Of a stretch of 64,000 nt of DNA, positions 9,901 to 23,271 are shown piece by piece. Under the pieces are notes generated by a model that saw only the letters and a list, made by a program, of their open reading frames with translations, was not told the origin of the DNA and did not search any database. This DNA is from Leguminivora glycinivorella (Eukaryota > Arthropoda > Insecta > Lepidoptera > Tortricidae). How positions within the stretch are numbered: position 1 is the stretch's first letter; each line of letters opens with the position of its first letter. The position numbers were made by a program, and so were the translations under genes. Location: contig NC_062990.1 of the NCBI RefSeq assembly GCF_023078275.1, positions 3,914,549-3,978,548 of the forward strand. The letters run 5' to 3'.

Positions 9901-10618
9901 GGTAATCGGATAATCTAGTGGATATTTCGCACGGCTGGCTTTTAATTGGTTATTTTTATGTAATGTTTCATTTGTTTTTCAAGTACGAATAAAATTACTT
10001 TTTTTAAAAGTTGAAAAAAATATGACATTTAGAGAACCTATATTGACCGGGATGTAGACCGTGATTTTTGTCGAACTCCCGATATTTCGACGCAGTTGCA
10101 TGCATCATGATCACGGAAAACTGAAAAAGGTGGGTGGATGTCAAAGTTGCGTAGACAGCGCGCGATCTACCCTCCTTCGCGTGCGTCGGCTGCGTTTACT
10201 CTCAGCTTTACTGGTCGTATTCTTACTCGGTGGTCTCATAACCGTGAGTAAATCACTCAAAACTCTTATTTAGAGAACCATTACACTTAGAAGACGCTTC
10301 TTAATCCTTTTGCGGTAAAGTAGGAGAGACGAAGGCATAAAAGGTAAATTATAAAAGATAAGGAAGAGAGAAAGCATGACAAAAAAAAATAAACTCAAGT
10401 TGGGCAGATGCAGAGAGAGTTAAAAAAAATGGGCAGATGCAGTTAAAAAAAAAGGTACGGATGGAAGGAGAAACAAACAAACATAGAGTAGTAGTAGAGA
10501 TAAGAACAATTTCCTCAGTTTAATGTCCAACAAAAATACAATTTGCCTTTCTTAGATTTGCACCTAGTTTGACATTGAGAATCAGAGAGAGAAGAAATCA
10601 AACAAAGACATAACTCAC
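9901..10618. other. Intron after exon 7; repeat fragment and purine-rich stretch
   Basis: 10040-10200 resembles a dispersed repeat (CTCCCGATATTTCGACGCAG and TGCATCATGATCACGG). 10310-10500 is A/G-rich with two GGGCAGATGCAG units. No downstream Ig3 exon is visible on the minus strand. Confidence 0.45.
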
Positions 10619-10792
10619 CATTTCTTCAGTATAATCTCCAACAACAGGGGTATTGTTGATGTACCACCGGTACACCTGGGCCCTCGGGTTTGCATCTACA
10701 TCGCATCTCAGTCGGGCCTCTGAGCCTTCAGGAAAACGCCTGTCTACCGCTCCAGAGCTTATTGAGAGCTGGACTTTTGGAGCGTATCGGAC
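10619..10792 (-). CDS. kirre/rst-like: kirre/rst-like coding exon 7 (Ig3 first half); last exon visible
   Basis: The exon lies between TTAACAG and GAAATG|GTGAGT with phase 0 at both ends (58 codons). It begins VRYAPKVQLS and contains RLRCDVDANP and VYRWYINNTPVVGDY, the first cysteine and the tryptophan region of Ig3. The second Ig3 cysteine must be in the next exon, which I could not find between 9001 and 10618. Confidence 0.92.
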
Positions 10793-13700
10793 CTGTTAAA
10801 AGAGGAAAAAAGTCCTAAATTAGAGAAACCAAAGGGTCATCAAGATTTTCAGCCTAATTTTGCTCATGATAAAACTATGTACAAATTCTACAAACAAAAG
10901 TCTTTAGTTAAAGTCATGAGGTACGTTTCCAGCAGTGAGATGTTTTTTAGTGATAACATTTATGATGAAGTAATTACAGTAAGTTTTTCAATTACTACCT
11001 TTTAAAAAGATTTAAACATGTTAAAACAAACAGTTTCTGAGCTTGTTGTTAATGTTCGAGGTTAGACACAAAATAAAAAATAAAACAAAAAAAATTGTAA
11101 CCAAAATGTTACAGGTACAGAAGCAACCTTTTTATTTGTCCTTCTGTCCATTTGGACAATTAAACATTTTGCGTTCAGACTAAGGATTATTAATGATGAG
11201 TAATTACATTAAGTCAAAAATCTACAGACAGAAGTTAGATCACGCAAACATACATGTGTGGCTCTTTTAAATTCTGGAAATATCTTCAGATTCTGTGGTT
11301 GGTTCTTTTTCTTTAACGTTTCTCGAGCCTTGACCTAAATCAATCAAATTTTAAAGTTCAGGATCTCAAAATATATCATCATCATCATCATTATCATCAT
11401 CATCCACTTCAGTCGGCACTTTCAGCGGGAAGCAGGGAGTGGCCTTACTTTATTATACTGTAGTCTAAGTATACCTACTAGCCGCGAGTATTACATTCAA
11501 GGGGGGATTACTGTACAAAAAGAGTTTTAAGAGTTTCAAAAGTAAGCTGTTTAAACATACCTCGATATAAACAGTAGCCATTCTCGCCGCTCGGTCAGCC
11601 ATATTCTGTGCCTGGCAGGTGATTGTCTGTTTGTGGTGCTCCTTGCTCGGTGTCAACCGCAAAATGGACCTGTGACAGTCATTACGTGTTTTGGTGACGT
11701 GGATTTAGTGGCCACTAATTTGGTAAACGAGTCAGTTTAGATTCATAAATGGACTTGGTTAAGCTAAAACGTATCATTGTACGATGGAAAAGTAATTCGA
11801 TATGAAGCCAGTTTTGAAAAGAATAGTCGTTCCTTTCAATGGCAGTTTTATGTCGATTGGAATTTAAGAATATTTTTAAATATTAAAACCGTAGTTATAA
11901 TACCTCTAACACATATCACGAGGTTTGTCAATAATGTACCTATGTAAAAGTTTCATCAATTTACCAATAAAAAAATCTAATCTAAAAAAAAAAAAATAGT
12001 TGCATTATCTGGGGCCCGTTTCTCGAAAGGTACAAGCCCTGTATTACAAGTGCGCGAACTGTCAAATCGTATTGGTTGTCATGGAAACACACTTATAATA
12101 CAAGGCTTGTACCTTTCGAGAAACGGGCCACTGGTATGGTAAATGTTAGTTTTTCTCCTCATTTAGGTATCAGACAAAGTTTAATCGTAAAAAACAACTT
12201 TCTTGCGCTTCTCGGCGATCTTATCCAATACTTTAGAACTACAGTAAGTATTAGGTATATTAAATTTTTAAGTTACTGTACTCACCTGGCTCTAAACTTC
12301 TGGCCATCTGGTAATAGTTCCACGGACGTTTTTATGTTCTTCTTTATTACTTGTTGGTTGCCATCTACCCACGTGATCTGTATAAAAAAAATAAAGACAC
12401 TTAGTATATCGAAATTTAAATATCTAAAAGTAATTATTAATGCCTCATTTCTCAAACTATTTTACCAATTTCATTATTCTTTTATTCCATAATGTTTTTG
12501 TCTTATCGTATTGGATATTTTTTCATGAAATTTACTCTTTCTTTATTCGAGCACAATTTTCGGACTTTTTAATATTTATACCGAGATAATTTGAAGGCAG
12601 AGGCAGGAATTAAGTTACCTCAAAATTGAGACCATTCAGCCACTGCCTGATTAGTGATATAAACATTTTGCTCAAATTGAATGATTGCCATTATTTTATT
12701 ATCGGGCGCTATCAGTGTTTCAAGGGAGATGCTAAAGCAAGTAATAATGTTTTTAATCCCAGACGCAAAAACAACGGGGTAAGATTGACGTGTCTGTCTG
12801 TCCTTCTATGTGAGTTTTTATCTGTAGCATCCTAGCTCCCGAACGGATGAACCGATTTAGGTTCAGTTTTTTTGTTTGAAAGCTGAATTAGTAGGGAGTT
12901 TTATTAGCTGTGTTTGATGAAAATCGGTCCAACATGTCGGAGGTTTTTTCAAAATTAAAATTTTGTGGTTTTCCTTACATCAGCAGCAGGTTTTCCTCCA
13001 ACCGACACGCATTCAATATCCACTGGTTGTTCTTCAGTGGCGTCTATGAAGGCACCTTGCAGTATTCTCGGTGGATCCGGTGCTACCAGCACTGTTAGCT
13101 TGGCGTAACGAGAGCGTATGGCTGGTTCTCCTGAAGAAGAAAACAAGGATTATAAAGTCTCTCAAGCTATTTTCATCACTAGAAAGGCGAATTTTAAAAA
13201 CGGTTTCTTGTATCATGCTAAAGAAAATTTCAATTTTGCGGTTTTTTTCTAGTGACAAACTTGTTTGATCGTCTATAGATATGATTTCTCACAAAGAACT
13301 ATAATTTCCCTCATTTATACATGAACTTATACTTCGAAATAACGGTATGAACTTTAAGCCATGCAAATGGACCGAGGAGTAGAAGAACCCAGGTTAATAC
13401 ATATCAATGACTTTGAATTCAAGAAATTTTATGAATTTAAAATTTTTGTTTTGTCTTTCATCTTTGCACATTTAATTCTTTGCAAGGTTTAAATTGAAAT
13501 ATATCTAATTAGCTATCAGTAAGATTATTAAAAAAAGTCAACTTACCACTCAACCCCCCGCTCACTTGGCACTGGTAGTCCCCGTCGTCTTCTAGAGTCA
13601 CGTTCTGTATCTTCAAGGAGAAATCTCCTGCAACAACAAAAACATACTTATATTCATTATTTATTTAGTTACCCTTCGAGTTGAAAGCTCAGATGGCAGT

Positions 13701-16700
13701 CGGTTTCGTAAAACTAGTGCTTACGCCAAAACTTGGGAGTCAAAGCAGACCGCAGGTTCATGAGTCGTGAAAAATGCCGGGATAATGGAAGGAGCATGAT
13801 TAGTATACAAATTTACAAGCAACGATTTGATGTTGCAACCTTCCTTGATCTTTCTGAACTGGTTGCGTAGAATCGAAAACAAATTGCCAAATTTTCAAAA
13901 TCGATGACCGGTCTGGCCTAGCGTGTAGTGACCCTGCCTGCTACGCAAATATCAAAAGTATAAAACTATTCCCACCAAATCCTTCTCAAATCTTAAATCA
14001 TCACAAATCTTTTCTATTTCAGCACAAACGAGTACTTTTACTGTTTTTGCTACACCTACGCTTCCCAGTAAAATGTTTCGTGCACCAAATATAAGTCTAC
14101 ATAAACAATTTAAATCATGTTTACGTTTTTACGCAAAGTTAGTTTCCAGATCATACCTATCTTCTCATTTTAAACAAAAAAGGCCACTCTCCAAAATTTT
14201 CATTCGCGTGATGTAATCTTCAGACTGTGCCAATTTTTTTACAGAATTGCTTAAAAAAATCATTCGTCATTCATAACTGACAACGTGAAAAGTAATTTTT
14301 CGTCACCTCCCTTTGATTTTTAACCGACATCAAAGAAGACGGTTGACGTAAGATGACCCATGTAAGGCCTTGGACCTGACAAAGCACATTATGTTGCTAC
14401 AAAAATGGTTATAGTTAATGTTAGACATTGTTTTCTTAGACAAATCTACTATATACATCATGATTCAATAAATATTGATAGATTATATTTTTATAGCCTG
14501 TGTGGTGACGGGTTAAGAATTTCACCACCCCCTTTCTTCCCGTGGGTGTCGTAGAAGGCGACTGTGGGATATGGGTTAAATTGTGGCGTAGGCGAGAGGC
14601 TGGCAACCTGTCACTGCAATGTCACAGTTTCGTTTTCTTTCAACCCCTTATTTGCCAAGAGTGGCACTGAAGCTTTAGTGGTTTCATGTGTTCTGCCTAC
14701 CCCTTTATGGGATACAGGCGTGATTGTATGTATGTATGTATGTATATTTTTTGATTCTTAAAATTCACAGATTGTGTAGGGTACTCCAGGGACCTAGATG
14801 GGCCCGGTACTTCTCTTTTCATATAGCTTTCTTTGTATATTAAAAATACGGAACCCTAAAAAGTTCAATTTGTAATGGTAAAGAATAATCAGTCATTAGA
14901 ATTGAATACTAAAAATAAATAAGTAAGTAGGTACAACAATACACAGAAAACATGAAGATCATAAAATAAAAACCTGAAAGTATTTACTGCACACATTTCC
15001 ACGCAAGATTACTCGAACAAGGCGCCACGCATAAAAAAACGGTTTATTTTCATACATTGCACATCCGAAAAATTCCATATTATTAACCTCTAGGGCATTG
15101 ACCCGGTCTTGGCACTCGTTCATCAAATCAATCATGAGTAATTGTAGTAAATACTTTTGAGAGTTCATTCAATTATATATCTATTGGTGATAACGTAAGG
15201 TGTATGATTGAATGAGGTTTTTACTGCAGATATTACGTTTTATATTATTAGTGATCAAGGTTAGAAAATGTTTATCTGGCTGAACAATAGCGGAAGCTTT
15301 CCAATATACACAGAGATTTTAAAAGTAAAATTCAAGTAATTGAAAAATAAAATGGGCATAAGGAGCTACTTTGATGTAAGTATTTTTTTCCCGTAGGCTT
15401 TTTATTTTACATTGCAAATATCAAGACTTTTTGGCCCACTGTGTTGTTTGAAGACCGGGGGCACTTTACAAGTACAACTCGCATTTTTTTGATATATACA
15501 AAAAGATTTTAGGGGAAATAGTAAGCGTTCAAATTATATTTCCCGAACTACACTTCCAAGTGTTATATAAATTGAAATATTTCTCATGTTTGACATTATA
15601 AACAAATATGCCATATATGTCCACTGGACACAATATGTCACGCATATTCGATGATGCCCTCTATAAGCTATTAAATATTATATATATAATGGGAAAGTGT
15701 GTCTCTGTTTGTCCGTCTTTCACGGCAAAACGGAGCTACAAATCGACGTGATTTTTTTAGTGGAGATAGTTGAAGGGATGGAGAGTGGCATTGGCTACTT
15801 TTTGTCTCTTTCTAACGCGAGCGAAGCCGCGGGCAAAAGCTAGTACTATATAATTTATAAATTTCTCATAACCAATATCTAAAAGATGTTGCCGAGTATA
15901 TTAACTAGAATAGCATGAATACAGAGAGCTACTAAGCCGTTTCCAAGTTTTGACGTGCTTTGTAGTCAGCCTGAAACAGGCAGTCTTTGTGTACATCTAG
16001 AATGTTTAGAAGTTCGATTACCGTATCTACATTTATGTGTATCGTGTAGAATTTAATATCAAAAGAGTTTCTTATTCTGACTACCTAATATATTATACAC
16101 CCTGTTTTTATTGAATTCCGTTAACATTAAGGGAAGATTTTTTAGTTCAAATACAATCAATTTCTCTAAGAAACTAATCTCTTAACTCTTACGGTTATCG
16201 AATTATTAAAAAAATAATATTTAATTACTGAACACGTGTGTAGCATCCCTTACTACTTCCTAATATTATTTGTTTTGACATGTGCCGTCAAACACTTGAC
16301 AATGACTTTAATGTTATGATTAAGGTCCTCTCACACTAATTAATTCATTTATTATGTATTGAATAGAAAAAAAAAATCTTTTTCGAATTTAACAAAAAGC
16401 GATATACAATAGTCATGGTGGTTCCTGATGATGAACCTAACTGCGTGTCGAATTTAATGGAAAACAAAAAAACACGGTGTATTATACTAATTACTACCAC
16501 AATTTCACTGTACCTATTTCCTAGAAAATCTTTCTCTTAGTTTTCAAAATCGAGTGAAAATTATTGTACAATGGGTACTAGTGAGTACAATTTTGGAGAT
16601 TTTGGGATTTCGTCTTCGGTCCGCCAAAAATGACTTCTCAACACTTGTAAAAAACTGATGCACTTTGACCATTTATGATCCACATAGAAAACAGGGATAT

Positions 16701-19700
16701 TCTAGTTGTATAAATTGCTTTTCAAATTAAGTAAGTAAATATTCTTTATTGCATCATTTTACATGTTATAAATATACAGAATGTTGAGTGAGAGTATAAC
16801 TAGGTAACAACAGGCGGTCTTATCGCTAAAAAGCGATCTCTTTCAGACAACCTTAGGGTAGTTGGAAAAACGGAACAGAAACAAAAGTTAACAGGCAGTG
16901 CAAGAACAAAAAGAAAAAATATAGAGAAAACCAACACAAACACACATACATATATACCGAATACATAAATAAATATACCTTACATACACATAATACATAC
17001 ATACATACATAAATACAATAAATAAAAATGGCAACTTAAGATAAAGATAGATAGTATAATTTAAGCTGATTTTTGAAAATTGGAAGAGATTTTGCTAGTC
17101 TTAATTCTACTGGTAAGGAATTCCACAACCGTACAGCCCGGAAGGTAAAAGAGTTGCTATATAATTTAGAAGTAGATGGTGGAGGAGCAAGAATATGAGT
17201 TTGAGAACATCTGATAGAAGAGAGAAACTTGAAACGCTCTTTGAGATAAGGCGGAGTAGCAGGGTTAAAGAGAATGCCAAAAAGAAGGGCGAGTATATGA
17301 GAGTCCCGGCGGCGACGAATAGGGAGCCATTTGAGCTGAGAACGGAAGTGAGACACGTGGAATTAAATTGAATAACAAAAATATCCCATTCACAGATAAT
17401 AATTCTGTAAGTATAACAATGTCAGTTTCTGTATTTCTTCTTTATTTTATTGGACCAAATTTTTGTGGTTACAATGAGTATTTTCCTCGTTAGCGCGTTT
17501 TCACATTATCCGTTCCGATATCAGAAGGATTTCAAAGGCAAAAATCAAATATGGCGGCTTAAATGTATGGGATATCGCTCCTACATCCGATATCGGATCG
17601 GATAATGTGAAAACGCGCTTACTCGATGGCGTGAACGTCACGGTAAATACATTTCATTTTTGGTTTTCGTTTGGGGCTGTTCACTTTCACCATCATCATC
17701 CTCTTTGCGTTATCCCGGCATTTGCCACGGCTCATGGGAGCCTGGGGTCCGCAGTGACAACTAATGCCAAGATTTGGCGTAGGCACTAGTTTTTACGAAA
17801 GCGACTGCCATCTGACCTTCCAACCCGAAGGGTAACTAGGCCTTATTGGAATTAGTCCGGTTTCCTCACGATGTTTTCCTTCACCGAAAAGCGACTGGCA
17901 AATATCAAATGACATTTCGCACATAAGTTCCGAAAAACTCATTGGTGCGAGCCGGGGTTTACCTTCTAACAGCCAATTACGCGTACAAGGACATCTAATT
18001 ACCCCGACGCATTACTAATTCACGTAGTTCAGCTTTACTACGTTCATCCCGTGACTTCCACCGTAGTCGTAAAACTGTCGGCGTTCCCCTCTTGTGGTAC
18101 CTATTTTATTGTAAAATTTTTCATCCCAACGACCGTTCTGGCCTAGCGCGTAGTGACTCTGTCTACTAAGTCGTGGTCCCGGATTCGAGCCCCAGTAAGG
18201 GGATTTATTTGTGTGATAAGCACAGATATTTTGTTCCTGGGTCATGGATGTTTTCTATGTATATAAATATTTGTAAGTATATCAAATATATCGTTGTCAG
18301 TACACAAAATCTTCTTGAGCTTACCGTGGGACTTGTAAGAATGTCCATTATGTCCAATAAATAAATAAATAAATATTATCATAGGGCATTCTTACACAGA
18401 TTGACTGAGTCCAACGGTAAGCTCAAGATGGCTTGTGTTGCAGGTACTCAGACAACGTTATATATATAAATAATATACAAAATACTTATGTACATAGAAA
18501 ACATCCATGACTCAGGAACAAATATCGGTGCTCATCACACAAATGCCCTTACCGGGATTCGAACCCAGGACCGCGGCGTAGCAGGCAGGGTCACTACGCG
18601 CTAGGTCAGACTGGTCGTCAATAATTTATTTTGTTTTATTTATTTTATTCCGTTACAGAGTTTTACCTTGTCCGATGGTATATCAGGATGTAATAGCAAC
18701 CAATTTCTCTATCCATTTTCTTGCTATTCAGACGAAAATTTCGGTTTGAACCATGAAATAACAAAATTGGGTCAGTTTTCGCCATCCTCTCAAATACATT
18801 CATAAATATGCATACTCAAACTAGACTTGGTAATTCCACGTTAACATTATACAATTTTCAATTTACAAACTATGCCACACCTCGGACAATGGCGATCAAA
18901 ATATGAAATAAACGCGTTCCTACGCACACAGTCTAAGCTCGTGTACGCAAACGCGTACCATGCTTGTATGAATGAGGTAACATTGAATGACAGGCGGTAA
19001 CTGTGAATTAGATAAACGAGAGCGGGTGGGCGGCGGAAGGAGTATGGCCATACTGTTGCATATAGTGCGTCGGCTACAAGCAACGATAGATAGATCGTGT
19101 GAAAGAGACAGAAGGAAGTGAGTGCTGAGATGACGAAAGATAGAGGACAATGGTAGAGGAAGACATACCGACTACACAACGTGGGGTAGGATAGGCATAG
19201 AATTTTCAATTTATAAACTACTAACTTTTGCTCGCCGCTTCGCCCGCGTTAGAAAGAGAGAAAAAGTAGCCTATGCCACTCTCCATCCCTTCAACTATCT
19301 CCACTTAGTTTTGCCGTGAAAGACGGACAAACACAGACACACATACTTTCCCATTTATAATATTAGTATGGAACTATGGATGCATATCGATGACCGTAGG
19401 CTCAAAGGGCGTAAGGGACAAAATGGCGAAAATGAGTTATGAATGCAGTTATACTCAGATTTTTTTTCTCTATCGAATGGTATATTCAACGTCTCGATAC
19501 CTTTGAAAAAATGTCCGATACGCCCTAAAAAAAGTCGTCATTTCTACCAAGTTTGAAAGAGCATTTTGTCGTATCCACCAAGCTAAAAAAATTTTTTGGT
19601 GCGTTTTGGCGTAACTCCCCAATCTCATGTACGTTACAGGACGGATCATTTTTCTTATTTAAGAAATCTTTTAACGATGGGTGCGAATTTGGTGCTCTAT

Positions 19701-22700
19701 AGGGTGCAAATGACGTAAAAAATATAAAAAATAATAATAATGGGAAGTGCCTCCACAAATCTATCGAAAAAAAATCAACGACATAATAACTCTGCTTTGT
19801 ATGTTTTGCTATGTACCCTCGTCGATATTTATAGTAACGCTACAGGAATTAAACTGCCGCTGAACATAGTGAAAAACTAAGAAAAAGAGTAAACAATTAA
19901 ATACATGACCATTATGAGTTATGATCAATATAGTACTAAATAAGTAAGTTCCAAAACACTTTTTTAAACATTACAGTTTTTCGTTACTTTAAATAGCTTT
20001 GTGGAGGCACTTACCAATAATTGATACTTTTTCATTATTTTTCTAAGAACGGCCTCCACAAGAGGCATCTAAATCGCACCCATCGTTTACGAAAACCTCG
20101 AAAAAAGTAATTTTATACATTGATGGATCCGCCTACAGTACTCAGTGCTATATATACGACAATTTTAACGCACAATGTAATTTAATTGCGAAGTTTTAAT
20201 TTGATTAATTCCAAAATAAACTTATGATTCCCTCTTAATTACATAATAATAAAAAAAATACGCAGTAAAATAGCAATTTGCATGAAATTTGTCACAGATT
20301 TTACAAAATTATTGTTAAGAATAGTGTACGACTTACGCCAAATTGTTCTCATAAAACAAGTATTTGTGTCCGATACGCCTAAATATTCATGAACTGAATA
20401 TAGCTGTTTTTGGTGTAACGTACAAATATTTTCAAAAACTCAAATTTTTTTTGGCGTAACGTACATCTATCTCTGTTATTAATCCACTTAGCGCAATACT
20501 TATTATTTAATAAAAAAAAACTTAAAGATACATGAAAAAATCAAAAACAAGCACCAACATTCATAAAGAAATAAAAGAGTTATGATTTTTTTTCTCAAAA
20601 ATAAATAGTTTTTTGGCTCTCCTGAAAAATCGTGTTTTGTCCCTTACGCCCTTTGAGCCTACGGTCATCGATATTATAGTGCGTCGGCAACGAAAATAAA
20701 AACAGCAATTTACCTAAATATCTCTAATGCGTAAAGATTCTGCGTGTGCCAAAAATACTATCATAAACAAGATTCGTCGGTATGTGCCTACACATTTTTG
20801 AGTGTTTCAGTTGAAACATAATAAAATTATGTTAATTTCCCGTCTTAAAAGCCGGATACGCACATAGTGATAACAACAGCTTTTTATCTGGCAATTTATC
20901 TTATAATTATTATCTGTAATGATTTAATTATTGTTGTAAGAAATGTTTCTTTCTATTTTTCTTAAAGTTTCTCTCTAATACATACGAGTATCATGTTTTT
21001 TGTCAGTTTGAGGACTGTCAGTATCACATCTCGGACACTGGCGATCAAATATATGAAACAGGCGCGTTCCTAGCACACAGTCTAAGCTCGTGTTGGTGAA
21101 CACGTACTATGCTTGTATGAGTGAAATATAACAGGTCGACTGTTCGCGTTTTTGACAGGCGGTAACTGTGAGGTAACCGAGAGGGGGTGGGCGGCGCTTT
21201 CAGCGGGGAGCGGGAGTGGCCATACTGTACGATAGTACTCTTTATTATACTGTGGTCAGTATATAAGCGTACCATAGATTCTTTTCTTTTAAGATACAGA
21301 CGTCAATAAACTACGCCAATCACTTTGTATAGGGCAAGTCGCATGATTGTTAAATTTAGATTAAGATGGCTCAAAAACTTCACTTTTTTTCACATTGTAA
21401 TAAAAAACAATCAACACAGAAACATGAGAAACATCGTCTATACTGTCAACGCTATTTCAAATTTAGACTTCTCTCATCTACACTTTTTTTACATAAGTAT
21501 ATGACATTCAATTTATTTATCATTTCCTCTATACGTCTCCTTCTATCTCTCTTTTCCACAATATATATATTATGTCAACGTCTGTCTGTGTTTCTATTGT
21601 GTAAAATTTGGCAATGAACACTTGAACAGTTGTCATGTGACCTCATTACTAAATATTTAGTTTTAGTTCTAACTCGGCTAATTCGAAATAAACTTTCGTG
21701 TAGTGCGGTCAAGGAAAATTAAATATGGGACACTATGGATTTGCTGAAAACGCGTAGTTTACGAGTAAAACTCATTTGCGAGTACCTAGTAAACACTATA
21801 GGTACCTACTTCTACTGATCTCCTTGTGCAAACTTCCGTCATAGTGGACCGATATTCATCTAACATGGCTAAGAACACTCCTGACTAATTCAGCTTTCAA
21901 ATGAAAAAAACGAAATTTAAATCGGTTCATCCGTTCGTAAGCTACTCTGCCGTGTCACGCCTATCTCATGTAACTCGAAAAACATAGTTTTGAGTAAAAT
22001 CAGTTTAAAGTTTTTTTTGGTAATTCGATCTGCATTCAATACTGGTGTGGTAATATAAAGAAAAAACTACACAGTTACATTGTAGTAAGTGTAATGCTGA
22101 TGTAGATGCACAAAAAAAACATATTTTTTGGATATATTTAAAATTATAGGCTATATAGTAGTTAGGCACGACAGGCTCCCCATACAAAGTCTGTTTTGCG
22201 ACGTCTTGTAACTCAAGTTACAGTAGTTGGGCACGACACGTTAACTAAAATATTTTTCTCAGTTGGCTTAGATACAAGTTTATTGTTGTAGTAATGTTGT
22301 AATTCAATCAATTAATAATTATACATCGTGTTTTTTTCGTTTCCCGTTAAATTCAACACATGGGCCCATCAACAGAAAACACGCAGTATATAACATATAA
22401 ATTCTTTTTCGTTTTCATACATAATAAATTAATTAATTCGTGTTAATTGTCTGACGGTACATGTCAAAACAAATAACATTAGAAAGTGGTAAATGTTGAA
22501 CCACTCGTGTTCAGTAATTTAATTATTTTTTGTGAATAAGAGTTAACACAGCAGTTTCTTAAAAAAATGTATTTGACCTAATAAACAAACCTATCCTTAA
22601 AGTTGTCGGAATTCAATAAAAGCACGTTGTATATAGTATTTGAATGTTTGATCAGATAACTATATAGGTATGTAATCTAGATCACATCTCGATCTAGCCT

Positions 22701-23240
22701 TAATATGATGTTAAATTTATATTTATTACGTTCTTATAAATTACGGCATAAACTTAACAAAGGATTGTACTACTGACCTAAATTGTAGATAAACAATGCA
22801 CCTTTTTTGTTAGCAGGTTGACCCAAATCTTTTGTTATCTATCCGTACTATTGTTTAGCGAAATATGGGTCAGTGACCTCCTTATTACTACTGGCCTAGT
22901 AACCCACATTCAACAATACAATGAGATGGATAGATAATAAAGAAAGGAGCAATGACTCGTAAGCTGTTGCGTTATCTGTTAAACAAAAGCCTTTGTTTCT
23001 ATTATTCACGTGGCTAAGTCCCTTTTAAACGGCACGCGCTAAAGTCTCAGTGTAGTTAAAAAAACAACTTCCGTATAGCAATAAGGTTCAAATTTATGGA
23101 GCAGTTCGCAGTATGCAGGTAACTTTTTTCGAAGATGATGACAAAACGTGTTATCTCCGAAATGACTTTTTATGGATTTGAACCTTATTACTATCATGAT
23201 AGTTGCTTTTTAACCCCCGACGCAAAAACGAATGTATGTA

Positions 23241-23271
<31 letters not shown>

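Noticed and set aside
12076..12492. 138-codon plus-strand frame
   Set aside because: It runs from a palindromic MITE through the antisense of exon 5 into AT-rich intron. There is no domain or splice logic.
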